DNA of 64,000 nt from Ciona savignyi (taxonomy: Eukaryota; Chordata; Ascidiacea; Phlebobranchia; Cionidae), in assembly GCA_000149265.1 (NCBI GenBank), contig CH003024.1, positions 900,819 to 964,818 of the forward strand, read 5' to 3'. The notes under the pieces were generated by a model. That model searched no databases, had not been told where the DNA came from, and saw only the letters and a program-made list of their open reading frames with translations. A program made the translations under genes and the position numbers. Below are positions 13,601 to 21,525 of the stretch, one piece after another. Every line of letters starts with the position of its first letter. The stretch's first letter is position 1.

Positions 13601-16597
13601 NNNNNNNNNNNNNNNNNNNNNNNNNNNNNNNNNNNNNNNNNNNNNNNNNNNNNNNNNNNNNNNNNNNNNNNNNNNNNNNNNNNNNNNNNNNNNNNNNNNN
13701 NNNNNATTCCTATGCACATAACTAACAACTAACTAACTAACATGGTCAAAAACTCAATCCGGTAATGTTAAACATAATGTAATTCTTTTAAGATGTAATT
13801 TTACTAGGGATTAACAGTTATTGGATGAATTTTTACTCCTTTAATGTCAGGTTTTAAATTAGTTTTTCCATGATGAAAACACTTAAAAACATTGGAAACA
13901 GAAAACCAGTATACTATTCAACTGGATATGCAAGAATATATCCAGTTAACTCCTAAGATGCTACATCAGAATACAGATTAAAATTGTTGTGGGATCCATA
14001 CATATAATAGCTAGTAGCTAGATAAGACTTTCTTAAACTAGGGTGCGTGAAAGCTTTAATAGGGGGGGCGCAAGCATGACAGTGAGAGATTGGTCTAACA
14101 ATTGCAGCAGATCTTCGATTTCAATGTAAATACATTAAAATAGACTAAATTTGTGATCTGTACCTCATTATGTCCGTCATTGGTGAAATCCACAAGTGCA
14201 AGAGATGACACGATGTCTCCAGTTACCTAGCAAAGCAAAACAATTTAATTGTTAGTTTGTATATTAAACACATATTATGGCAGATCCAAGTATCAGATTT
14301 AAAAATTGGCGTACATATGTATGCAAGTATGTATTTTAAAAGAGCCTGATATACTATTTGTCCAAACACTTTAAATTTGATTTAAGTATTTTCCTGAACT
14401 ATGTGAAAAATTTAAAATAATTTTCTTACTGTCCAAAACCTGTCTTCCCCCTCATGATCAAAACCTTGCAAAGTGCAGTTTCCACCTGCAATGACAAGAG
14501 GAGCATCCACACTTGATATTTTGCCCATCACTATGTTGTTTACTCCATCTGGAACCTGTGGAAATAATTTAGGCATAAATGAACTGGAATCGTTTTACAA
14601 TCAATGGGCATAAATGAGTTGGGCATGTTTGAAATCGTTTCAGTCGGGTATGTTTGAAATCGTTTCAGTTGGGTATGTTTGAAATCGTTGGGCATTAATG
14701 AACTGAAAGATTTTACACACTGTTATATATAAATGTAAATTTTGAGAGAATGACACTAAAGATTCTGATAAGAAATATTTTTGCCTTACATATATATTTT
14801 TTTTCTGGTGTTTTAACTGATTAATTTAGCCGTATTTTTCTCTTATTTTGTATTGGTGTGTTTTACTTGCAATGTTTTAAGGTTTCTGAAATTCCTTGCC
14901 AGGAAAAAACTGAATAAACAAAACTGACTTATAAGAACAAATACATTATTACACCAATATTTCTATTGTAACTAAAACTATATTTAATATGAAAATCTGA
15001 TTTTATAAATGTTTTGCACATGACATAGAAGGTGCAACAATCAGTATATTGGGTAGTTATGGGGCAACACCAAAAGAAGGAAAAGTGGGAAGGAGAGAGG
15101 AGGGAAACTACTTACCAGAACTATGAAATCACTTTTTACCCTTTCCTAAACACTAATCTCAACCCCAGTACCAACCCTAACTCTAACCCATGTTTAAAAC
15201 TAACCCTAATGCCTTAATATTTATTTTAGAGTAGTTTCCCTCCTTCCCGCCCTTCCTCCCTTTAGTTTTTCCCATAGTTATGTCACATTAATTCGTATTA
15301 GGTCGTGCCTATTACGCAAACAACAACAAAACTGCAAACAAGTTGCTACTTGTAAACAAAAACAAAAATCTACAGACCACATTTTACCCACCTCTTTATA
15401 GAACAAGTCCTTGTTATCATGCACATCATATGCCAGCAAGTTAGTTTGCGTTCCAATGCACAAGACATCTCTGTCGTTGGAAGGGTCAAGCTGTCCAGCG
15501 CAAAGTGCACTGACCGATTGGTTCATGGTCAGCATACTGATGTCGGAATCTTGGACGGCGACACGGCCACCTGCGATCGCGGGGCTGTGGGGGTTGTGTA
15601 CAAACACCTGGAGAATTTCACTTTTATAGACCAACTGAACATTGGAAAATAAAAATTACTAAGTGTAAAATAACTGAATTTCAAATTACTGGTGTAAAAA
15701 AACTGAATTGCAAGTTACTAAGTGTAAAATAACAGAATTGCGAATTACTGGTGTTAAAAAAACTGAATTGCAAATTACTGGTGTAAAAAAACTGAATTGC
15801 AAGTTAATAGTGTAAAATGACTAAATCGTAAAGTACGAGTGTAAAATGACTAAATTATTTATGCTACCGAGTGATACAAAAAAGAGCAGTCAAAAATTCA
15901 TATTATTGCTAAGTTCTACTATAAAAACTCAACCAATTTACCTTTACAGTTTGTGATAATATGAAATCTAAAATTTGTATTTGTTTAAAAATTACTTATA
16001 AAATACTTAAAATAATCATTTTTATAATATTTTAATAATATGAAATCTAAAACTCATATTTCTGTATAAATCACCTATAAAAAAACGTTATGAATTCATA
16101 TTCATCTTTACAGTGTGTGACAACATGAAATCTAAAACTTGTATTTGTTTAAAATTCCACATATAAAAATTTAAACCAATCACCTTTATAGTATTTTGAT
16201 AATATGAAATTTAAATTCATTTGTCTGTATATATAAATCACGTATTAAAACTTTTTAAATTTACCTTTTACAGTTTTGTGACCACATGAAATCTAAAACT
16301 TGTATTTGTTTATAAATTACCCAAAAAATTACCTTTAAAATAATTTGTGATAATATGAAATCTAAAACTTGAATTTGTTTATAAATTACCCATAAAAAAT
16401 TACCTTTAAAATAATTTGTGATAATATGAAATCTAAAACTTAAAGTACTTGTTTATAAATCAACAAAAAATTTCTCCTACCTTTGATGCAGTTGTTCCAC
16501 ATGTTAAGCACGGATGCAGACCGTCATACTTTCCCACTGTTACCATTCGCGGATGGATTTTGTGCTTGATTTTAAGGGTGAAAATTGGAACTAACAT
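1516..16597 (-). CDS. BBS2: BBS2, BBSome subunit (partial, C-terminus off window)
   Basis: Encodes the BBSome subunit BBS2, which works in ciliary membrane-protein trafficking. Reverse-strand exons joined by phase: 16481-16597, 15392-15607, 14430-14555, 14164-14226, 11451-11528, 10934-11038, 9982-10068, 8591-8679, 7636-7873, 6475-6559, 5961-6024, 5107-5214, 4636-4762, 3420-3545, 2574-2711, 1516-1628. All junctions keep frame, giving about 626 residues; the human protein has 721, so about 85 C-terminal residues are missing and no exon for them is visible in 1-1515. Family-typical stretches include [60 protein letters not shown] and HSNLIRSL. The N-terminal half is the beta-propeller; the coiled coil, GAE-like and platform parts follow. 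The start is the ATG at 16597, 24 nt below a splice-acceptor-like AG. Exon 2 could begin at 15634 instead, adding nine codons; 15607 was chosen because it restores K-VFVHNPH as in vertebrates. An N gap and nested transposons sit in intron 4. Confidence 0.93.
2041..2400. repeat. tandem repeat, about 130 bp x3
   Basis: Three diverged copies of a unit containing GGTACATTGTCTGAAAATCT, GATGTACGAGCTGTTAAAAA and ATAAAGGAATGATTCAAAAC. The unit reaches the intron side of the BBS2 exon 15 donor copy at 2395-2433. Confidence 0.7.
2437..2545 (-). mobile_element. SINE-B fragment (tRNA-like head)
   Basis: The reverse strand reads a tRNA-like head: box A-like TAGTCTGGTGGTTTAGTGCG and box B GGTTGCAGGTTCGAAAC. 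It lies between two copies of the end of BBS2 exon 15. Confidence 0.65.
2574..2711 (-). CDS. BBS2: BBS2 exon 15
   Basis: Forty-six codons, phase 0/0, with [20 protein letters not shown] second copy of its last 30 bp plus donor lies at 2395-2433, beyond a SINE. Confidence 0.93.
3420..3545 (-). CDS. BBS2: BBS2 exon 14
   Basis: Forty-two codons, phase 0/0, with [20 protein letters not shown] and [13 protein letters not shown] of the platform region. Confidence 0.92.
4368..4627 (-). mobile_element. SINE-B, near full length
   Basis: Reverse-strand SINE-B with tRNA-like head and body, ending in the GGATATTCATGTTTAT-type tail. The head end lies about 10 bp from the BBS2 exon 13 donor. Confidence 0.75.
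4636..4762 (-). CDS. BBS2: BBS2 exon 13
   Basis: Phase 2 to phase 0, with [19 protein letters not shown] and [15 protein letters not shown] insertion begins within about 10 bp of its splice donor. Confidence 0.93.
5107..5214 (-). CDS. BBS2: BBS2 exon 12
   Basis: One hundred and eight nt, phase 2 to phase 2, with [20 protein letters not shown]. Recognised by similarity to the vertebrate PIVPPKD segment. Confidence 0.92.
5282..5491. mobile_element. MITE-C (210 bp, long TIRs)
   Basis: Inverted ends (TGGGGAAAACTAAAAAGGAG and ...TTTTTTAGTGCTGCCCA) flank a core with GGAGTTAGGGTTAGTTCTG. Flanked by an exact 8-bp direct repeat, CCTTATAT, at 5274-5281 and 5492-5499, as expected of a hAT-type insertion. 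Confidence 0.8.
5961..6024 (-). CDS. BBS2: BBS2 exon 11
   Basis: Sixty-four nt, phase 1 to phase 2, with [18 protein letters not shown], matching the vertebrate AVLIFAEGIF segment. Confidence 0.92.
6352..6425 (+). mobile_element. SINE-B head fragment
   Basis: Only the tRNA-like head (TAGTCTGGTGGTTTAGTGCG through GGTTGCAGGTTTCGAAA), in BBS2 intron 10. Confidence 0.6.
6475..6559 (-). CDS. BBS2: BBS2 exon 10
   Basis: Eighty-five nt, phase 0 to phase 1, with [20 protein letters not shown], the first strands of the GAE-like domain. Sequence is less conserved, but phases and position fit. Confidence 0.85.
6790..6930. mobile_element. MITE-like palindromic element, copy 1
   Basis: Contains GAGTAAATTCTTACTCGCAC and ends near GGATTTTTGGCCCTG. 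A related segment in inverse orientation lies at 10110-10275. Boundaries are approximate. Confidence 0.45.
7173..7496. mobile_element. hAT MITE with 8-bp TSD
   Basis: Termini CAGCGTTTCTCAAACT and AGTTTGAGAACCACTG are inverted repeats with two mismatches. Flanked by exact 8-bp duplications GTCTACAG at 7165-7172 and 7497-7504. No coding capacity. Lies in BBS2 intron 9. Confidence 0.88.
7498..7660. repeat. tandem copies of BBS2 exon 9 3' edge
   Basis: The phrase CACAGGAATAACCCCTCCTT (reverse strand: exon 9 end plus donor) is at 7634-7653. Copies are at about 7567-7590 (donor form GTAAGTAA), 7600 (partial) and 7500 (partial). Confidence 0.7.
7636..7873 (-). CDS. BBS2: BBS2 exon 9
   Basis: Enters phase 2 and leaves phase 0. 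Encodes [19 protein letters not shown] and the coiled coil [10 protein letters not shown]. Extra copies of its 3' edge and donor lie just downstream in the intron. Confidence 0.94.
8495..8590. repeat. CA/TG microsatellite
   Basis: An interrupted ACACAC tract of about 95 bp. On the reverse strand it is GTGTGT and supplies the splice donor of BBS2 exon 8. Confidence 0.9.
8591..8679 (-). CDS. BBS2: BBS2 exon 8
   Basis: Eighty-nine nt, ending phase 2, with [10 protein letters not shown] and AGIVDADYR. Its donor is the first unit of a GT microsatellite (8495-8590). Confidence 0.92.
8829..9003. mobile_element. MITE-D, copy 1
   Basis: About 175 bp, with ends TTGATGGGATTTAAGAGG and AAATCCCATCACTG forming an inverted repeat. 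A second copy is at 29365-29539. Confidence 0.6.
9982..10068 (-). CDS. BBS2: BBS2 exon 7
   Basis: Twenty-nine codons, phase 0/0, with [19 protein letters not shown], an FG-GAP-like calcium-loop motif of the propeller. Confidence 0.94.
10110..10275. mobile_element. MITE-like palindromic element, copy 2
   Basis: Inverse-oriented relative of 6790-6930, sharing GTGCGAGTAAGAATTTAC and the flank GGATTTTTGGCCCTG. Confidence 0.45.
10340..10546. mobile_element. MITE-C copy
   Basis: Starts AGGAGAAAACTAAAAGGAGG, ends TCCTTTTAGTGTTGCCCCA, with the GTTAGGGTTAGT core. Lies between BBS2 exons 7 and 6. Confidence 0.72.
10934..11038 (-). CDS. BBS2: BBS2 exon 6
   Basis: Thirty-five codons, phase 0/0, with [16 protein letters not shown] and RYWRIK. 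Confidence 0.94.
11451..11528 (-). CDS. BBS2: BBS2 exon 5
   Basis: Twenty-six codons, phase 0/0, carrying [10 protein letters not shown] and EMTETE, almost identical to vertebrate BBS2. Confidence 0.94.
11634..12937. mobile_element. outer hAT-like element, right part in gap
   Basis: Left end CCAGTGGTTCTTAAACTTG is a hAT-type terminus. The element is split by the insertion at 11761-12874 and continues with GAAACCCGTGGGGTTCGATC into the N gap, so its right end cannot be seen. Confidence 0.6.
11761..12874. mobile_element. inner hAT element, 1114 bp
   Basis: Terminal inverted repeats TAGGGATGCACAATATAG and CTATATTGTGCATCCCTA, with an exact 8-bp target duplication CCTAATCT at 11753-11760 and 12875-12882. 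The internal sequence (11860-12320) has higher GC and short open frames but no recognisable transposase. It inserted into an older hAT copy in BBS2 intron 4. Confidence 0.85.
12938..13705. other. assembly gap (768 N)
   Basis: Run of N inside BBS2 intron 4; reading frames crossing it are artefacts. Confidence 1.
14164..14226 (-). CDS. BBS2: BBS2 exon 4
   Basis: Twenty-one codons, phase 0/0 ([20 protein letters not shown]). Followed by the 2.6-kb intron that contains nested hAT elements and the 768-bp assembly gap. Confidence 0.9.
14430..14555 (-). CDS. BBS2: BBS2 exon 3
   Basis: Forty-two codons, phase 0/0, including [16 protein letters not shown], a strongly conserved BBS2 propeller blade. 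Donor GTAAGAA. Confidence 0.93.
15060..15274. mobile_element. MITE-C copy (inverse)
   Basis: Starts TGGGGCAACACCAAAAGAAG, ends TTTAGTTTTTCCCA; the core is in reverse orientation (CTAACTCTAACCCATG). Flanking TAGTTAT occurs on both sides. Confidence 0.75.
15392..15607 (-). CDS. BBS2: BBS2 exon 2
   Basis: Seventy-two codons, phase 0 at both ends. Encodes VFVHNPH and [11 protein letters not shown] of the propeller. The acceptor is CTCCAG. An alternative acceptor 27 nt upstream, GTTCAG, would give a start at 15634. Confidence 0.9.
15645..15850. repeat. tandem repeat, about 37 bp x6
   Basis: Repeated units of the type TTACTGGTGTAAAAAAACTG, AATTGCAAG, adjacent to the acceptor side of BBS2 exon 2. 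Confidence 0.8.
15940..16470. repeat. tandem repeat, about 75-80 bp, carrying donor copies
   Basis: Units share GATAATATGAAATCTAAAAC and TTACCTTTA. On the reverse strand each unit contains AAAGGTAA, which matches the BBS2 exon 1/intron 1 donor, and the array runs up to that donor at 16480. Confidence 0.78.
16481..16597 (-). CDS. BBS2: BBS2 exon 1
   Basis: Thirty-nine codons from the start ATG ([13 protein letters not shown]), ending phase 0 at AAG followed by donor GTAGGAG. The propeller begins here. Confidence 0.92.
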
Positions 16598-16621
16598 GAT
16601 TTTGATATCGCAGATTATTGA
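16598..16621 (-). promoter_or_regulatory. BBS2: BBS2 5' leader with acceptor-like site
   Basis: On the reverse strand TTTTTACTCCCCATTCTAG ends at 16622, 24 nt above the BBS2 ATG. The pyrimidine-rich tract plus AG could accept a spliced leader or a 5' UTR intron. Inference only. Confidence 0.5.
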
Positions 16622-16881
16622 CTAGAATGGGGAGTAAAAATAAATGTTTTCTTTAATCAGTGTGGCTGTGTCATTGGAATTTTTTATTTTATGCAAATAA
16701 ACTTAGGTTTTGGGCATTTTAAAGTCTAAATTTTCTTGATCATATTTTTCATGGACAATTGCAAACAAATAAAACAAAGTAATTAATAGATAATAAATTG
16801 AACTGCTATGATAGTTAAGAATCTTCCATATACTAACTTATAAACAAAAGAGAAGGGTAAAACAGTGAAATAATAATTATC

Positions 16882-16887
16882 TTTATT
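16882..16887 (-). terminator. COPS5 poly(A) signal candidate
   Basis: AATAAA on the reverse strand, 74 nt past the COPS5 stop codon. Confidence 0.5.
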
Positions 16888-16960
16888 CCACAGCCTGTTC
16901 TCTGTTAAGACGCACAGGAGAATTCTTCACCAGCAAATAAACTGTTACACATTACACTGT

Positions 16961-18109
16961 TTAATTATTAGAGCCAGTTTTCATATGATTAAACAGTCGG
17001 TCTTTTACGACTTGCGACATAAGTCCATGAATCGCTTCAATGGTCAGTTTTTTACTGTCTTTCGTGGCTTTGGTCAACTTGTCTTCGGATTTGCGCTCGT
17101 GGGCTTCAAACGAGTAACTCGAAGCGCGATTCAACTGGGTCTCCGCCTGCTCTAGTTTTTCTGAAAGGTCAGTTACTTGTCCAGTCATATACTCCGCATT
17201 GGTAAGCAAGCTCGAAGAGCTGAGGGTAGACACCCAGTACTTGTTCCATAGACTCTCCAATAGCTTTTTATCTAGCACTGACTTAAAGTAGGTAATGTCG
17301 AGTGAGTAGTACTGCTTGCAGTGCACTCCAAAGTCTTCGATTTTATTTAAGGGAATAGTTTGGTACTCATCAGGTCCATCGTCAGGTGGTTTGTATCCTT
17401 TAGGGTATGTTCTGAAGGCTCCAATGTTTACTTTACCTGCACTGATTGTCCTAGTGGGGTCAATAACTATCGCCAGAAATGGTTCCTGAAACTGCTGGTT
17501 TAAAAGTTGAGTCCCAACGTCAATACCGGACAGCCAGCACCCATAACCAGGGTGGCTATGGTACCATCCGATAGCGTTTTCCAATCGCCCGACTTGCTTT
17601 GCACTGTCTATATACGCAGCCATGTATTCATAGGCAGCAGCTTGAGCATTCACTCTAGTTTCAGTGCCTTCAACGGGTAGAGCAAAAACATCCATTACAA
17701 TCATATTCTCACCGTCGACTTTTCCAAGCATAAGGCCCATAACTTCGAGGTTACCGCCAGAGCGAGAGTGCATGACCATTTTAAGGAGAGCCAAAGCAGA
17801 TATTTTAACGTTTTTAAAGTAATGTGGATCCTTTGCCCACGGTTTTGCCGCTAGCATGTCCTGTTGGCCTTGGTGATCGTATTTGTAAATTTCATCAACC
17901 GTGTTTACAACTTCGACGTTGTTTTGCATTTCCCAAGTTTTCATGGCCATGGACGTCCCTTGTGCCATTTCTTGGGTGTCATTTTGCTCCTGTGGCGCTT
18001 CCGAAATGGACTGTTCAGACGTCGACATCTCTTCCTCGCCGTTTGTCTTATTTTCCAACGGCGCATTCGAAAAATCTCCGTCCCCACTAGATTCTTTTTC
18101 CGCTGACAT
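16961..18109 (-). CDS. COPS5: COP9 signalosome subunit 5 (CSN5/JAB1)
   Basis: Complete uninterrupted 382-residue frame for CSN5/JAB1, the metalloprotease subunit that removes NEDD8 from cullins. The MPN+/JAMM motif is intact: Glu122 in [13 protein letters not shown], then His184-x-His186 and Asp197 in [17 protein letters not shown], the zinc ligands and active site. Other near-invariant segments are [51 protein letters not shown] and the C-terminal [10 protein letters not shown]. Human CSN5 has 334 residues; the excess is an acidic, Ser/Glu/Gln-rich N-terminal extension of about 50 residues with no family counterpart. Met54 or Met56 could be alternative starts, but the frame is open from 18109 with a purine at -3. 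There are no introns, unlike the very intron-rich neighbours. BBS2 begins 363 bp below the stop on the same strand. Confidence 0.97.
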   Translation of the reverse strand: MSAEKESSGDGDFSNAPLENKTNGEEEMSTSEQSISEAPQEQNDTQEMAQGTSMAMKTWEMQNNVEVVNTVDEIYKYDHQGQQDMLAAKPWAKDPHYFKNVKISALALLKMVMHSRSGGNLEVMGLMLGKVDGENMIVMDVFALPVEGTETRVNAQAAAYEYMAAYIDSAKQVGRLENAIGWYHSHPGYGCWLSGIDVGTQLLNQQFQEPFLAIVIDPTRTISAGKVNIGAFRTYPKGYKPPDDGPDEYQTIPLNKIEDFGVHCKQYYSLDITYFKSVLDKKLLESLWNKYWVSTLSSSSLLTNAEYMTGQVTDLSEKLEQAETQLNRASSYSFEAHERKSEDKLTKATKDSKKLTIEAIHGLMSQVVKDRLFNHMKTGSNN

Positions 18110-18389
18110 TTTTATTGCATATTAAAAATCCAACAATACTTAAAAAACTCAACCAGAGAAATAATAAGCCAAAAATTCCTGATTTGCACAAAATGGTATT
18201 TTGCCAAATTGAACTGCAACCATACGAAAGTTACGAGTAATTCAGTGTTGCCTTAAAAGTAGTTAAAGTATATCAATGATTTCGCATTTTATTAATCAAC
18301 GGGAATGTAAAACATGGTAGTACTTCGTGTCCAAAGAGTAAATGGAGCCGAGTCTTATGAAGATTTAATGCACAAGTATCTAGCATAAG

Positions 18390-18670
18390 GTCCGACCGGT
18401 AAGTCTGGCGGTTTAGTACGAAGCCTTACAGTCGAAAGGTTGCAGGTTCTAAACTGGTCGCTATAGTTAGTCGGTTGGCAAGGAACTTAACGAAAATTGT
18501 TTGAACCCAGCGGATTAATGGTTTCTACCAAATTGAAGAAATGTGTGAATTATACACAACACACTGCAATAGCTCCGGTAACCCGACGATGGGCGCTGGG
18601 TGATTTGACAACCGCCCGTGTATTAACCCCCTTGGTTTTCCCATTCACGGGGATAAACATGAATATCCAA
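18390..18670 (+). mobile_element. SINE-B, near full length
   Basis: tRNA-like head with AAAGGTTGCAGGTTCTAAAC, then CCAGCGGATTAATGGTTTC, ACACTGCAATAGCTCCGGTA, and the tail CGGGGATAAACATGAATATC. The best intact copy in the window. Confidence 0.78.
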
Positions 18671-18889
18671 TAAGGTCCAACAGTCAGCTCGTTAAAACCT
18701 GTCTTGTCAAAGCATAGCTTGATAGGTTACTGGATACGCCGCTGTTTTACAGGGCTAAGTTTAAAAGTCGCGATGGGCTCGTTACTAAGATGGGGCTTGC
18801 TACTTTTATTTGAAAATAAGATGTATAATTTGGTTTCGTTTTGCTAACTGGAATGTTTTTTTTAAATAAATTAAGTGTAACACCCCAAT

Positions 18890-18962
18890 TTTTGTAGCGA
18901 ATATCTCCATAGAGAAAAAATAGTATAACGCTCGCGTTAACCATTCGGCCATACGACCGTAG
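18890..18962 (-). mobile_element. SINE-A fragment
   Basis: The reverse strand reads ACGGTCGTATGGCCGAATGG TTAACGCGAG (tRNA-like box A region); the box B half is missing or displaced to about 18775. Confidence 0.6.
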
Positions 18963-19663
18963 CCTACCTGTTTTGTTTTATCTTTGTGAATGGTTACGAC
19001 TAAGCTAGTGTCCGTTTCGATCCAAAAAAATTTTTGGAGAATGCAAAGCACAAACCTGAGATGTTTAGATAATTCATTCCTTATCCGGTATGGTGATTAA
19101 TATACAATATTTTCAACCGTTTTAGTTTTAAGATTGGAGCTGCTTCATATACTATATAAACATGGCAGCTGTAGGCCTGTATAAAAATTGTGTTTATGGA
19201 AATTAGATTTGGTAAATCTACCGATGTGAACTGTTGCTGCCATTACATATGTATTCCAAGTTTGGTTTATCATTATTTCTATTTTAAGTTTTAAATAGAA
19301 ATGTTTTAACCGCAAGATATTTTCTCCAGAAATGGTGTTTCCCCGTGTAACAACACCACTGTGGTTTTCAACTAACTGAGAAAGCTAGAAAAACGTATCG
19401 TTTTATATAGGTACGAGTTTAAAAAGCACTAAAGTTTATATACAAGTCTTAAAAACGCTAATGCAAATATAGAATTGGATAACGGTTGTAAAGATCGTTT
19501 CAGTTTGTTGAGCAATAGATCACAAAAAAATATGAGAAAAATTTTCCATCTCCTGCGAGGGGCGGTAGAGATCTATACGTTTTTGAGTAAAGCGGTGTGT
19601 ACGTTTGCAATTAATAGATACACAATGTAAGTAGCAGTTTATTATGATAAATCATGTACTTTT

Positions 19664-19713
19664 ATAAACGGTCGTGTGGCCGAATGGTTAACGCGACCAA
19701 TTCATATACCGTC

Positions 19714-19750
<37 letters not shown>

Positions 19751-19805
19751 AAACCGTCTAAGTGGCAAGCACATCACGGATTAGAGATTTGGCTCGGTTA
19801 AAAAC
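19664..19805 (+). mobile_element. SINE-A with internal TA microsatellite
   Basis: ACGGTCGTGTGGCCGAATGG head, expanded by a TA tract at 19722-19748, then GATTTGGCTCGGTTAAAA tail. Confidence 0.65.
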
Positions 19806-20949
19806 ATCTTTTTTTTCTTGAATTTACTACTGCTAGAAAATGTAAACACGATTTGTTACAATTTTTAAATACACAGAAAGTTGAAAAAGAGTTACTAGAC
19901 AGATTAAACTTTGTCATTGCTGCAACTTTCAATTTCTCTGCACAGATTTCTAAATTAAAACGAATAAGAATGGTTCAATTCTACCAAACGTTCTTGAATA
20001 ATTCAACGTCCGGTATCAATCATAATTCAATTGGTGGTTCTCTGGTAAAGTCTAATTAAAGCGTCTCTAATTTGAAAATGTTCTTACCAAGTTACAAATT
20101 CACGCTCTGAAGTAATTTGACATCAAAATCAAGTTTAGCTGTGCAATTATAATAATTATGATTTGACTAGGTTGGTCTATTGTAAAATTAGCTTATTTTC
20201 GCCTATTTCAATCCGATACGCTGCACAAGGCAAAACACATGGCATCTTGCTTGCTCTAAGCTTATTACTCTAATTTATTACTACGAACTGTCAATGGAAT
20301 TTTACGTTCATTCAACGTTGTGCATTTCCCAATAATCCACAATGAGATCGATTATCCAAACGGCGGTCACATCTACAAATTAGTTTTGAAAACTTCTTAA
20401 ACGGGTGTACTACATATACTTGTTGTCAGGAACAGTGCAGTATATAAACGTTTAACGGCAAATGCTTGGGTATAGATTGCATTCATAGATTAGTATTTTT
20501 TCTGAATATATACGGTAAGGTATTTTATATGCAGATAGTACTTTTCCATTTTAACCTTATTTATTACCTATAATCGTTTAAACGCTTTTGAGTGTCCATC
20601 GTGGGCAACCTTTTTCTTGATTATTCTGCATATAGGCTATCCCAAGCGAATGGGGCGACAGGACAGTTAGTTTTCGTCGTAGTCATAAAAATGACGCCGG
20701 TACGTCTAACCGCCACACCTATATAGGTGAAAACGCAGCTGCTTCATGCAAAAGGAGCAGTTCCTTCCAAACCGCTAAGGCATGGTTGAGTGTCGATTAC
20801 CTAAGATTGTGCATGCAATTGCGTAGGAGTGTGCCGTTACATTGGTTTAACGATCAATTAAATATGGATACTATTGGGGTGAATCAGTTTCACGTACGTG
20901 TTTCGGTAGACAGTTTTAGTCTATATCTATATGTCAGACACATTTTACT

Positions 20950-21525
20950 ATGCAAATGTTCAGGTCGATTTTAATGGCTGCTTGGAAGCTGTTAGGACCG
21001 GGTGTTTTCCTGGGTGTGGTCTCTGTTATTATGTTAGTTGTCGCAATCAGTACGGATAGATGGTATGTTGTGGATGCGTCACTATACGCGCAGCTGTGTA
21101 CTGAGAATGCTGTATTTGAGCCTTTGTACACATGGAGCGAACCATTTTACGCTGGGGAAAAGAATGACCAAACCTTCACCGAACACGAAGCAGTGGCAAG
21201 ACCTATGTTGATACGGGAGTCGTTAAGTCATCAATTACCAGCTCCGTTAAGAGGTATCTCACCAAAGGCGAAGAGATTAATTCATACTGACAAGGTAAAA
21301 AGAGGTATATATAGAAAAGCTCATACAAGTTGGAAGACCCGTTTTCGGAGAAGCGCTTTCTTGCAGAACCCTCCTAAAAACGGAACAAAGCTTCAAAACA
21401 AGGTTGGAAAACTACAACGCGCTGCGTGGTACCAGCTCATGAAAGATCTGAACCGAAATTTGTTTTCGTTTGGCGGCAGGGATATAACTTTAAGGAAGCG
21501 GAACACAATCAACCCTTTAATGAGA
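20950..21525 (+). CDS. CACNG: CACNG-like exon 1
   Basis: One hundred and ninety-two codons from ATG to AGA before donor GTAAGA, phase 0. Contains TM1 and the long basic loop. A second Met lies eight codons in. Confidence 0.75.

Larger units (their letters stand above)
18110..20949. other. intergenic region COPS5 / CACNG-like
   Basis: Divergent intergenic space. Holds a SINE-B (18390-18670), SINE-A pieces near 18890-18962 and 19664-19805, and a TA microsatellite at 19722-19748. No convincing open frame. Promoters of COPS5 (near 18110) and of the plus-strand gene (near 20700-20949) must lie here. Confidence 0.7.

Noticed and set aside
12829-13732. Long open frames on both strands of 270-299 codons
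   Set aside because: They cross the run of N and consist almost entirely of unknown residues.
17824-18125. Three plus-strand frames of 74-88 codons
   Set aside because: Antisense shadows of COPS5.
19853-20059. 68-codon plus-strand frame upstream of the CACNG-like gene
   Set aside because: No recognisable domain, AT-rich composition, flanked by SINE remnants; no support as a gene.
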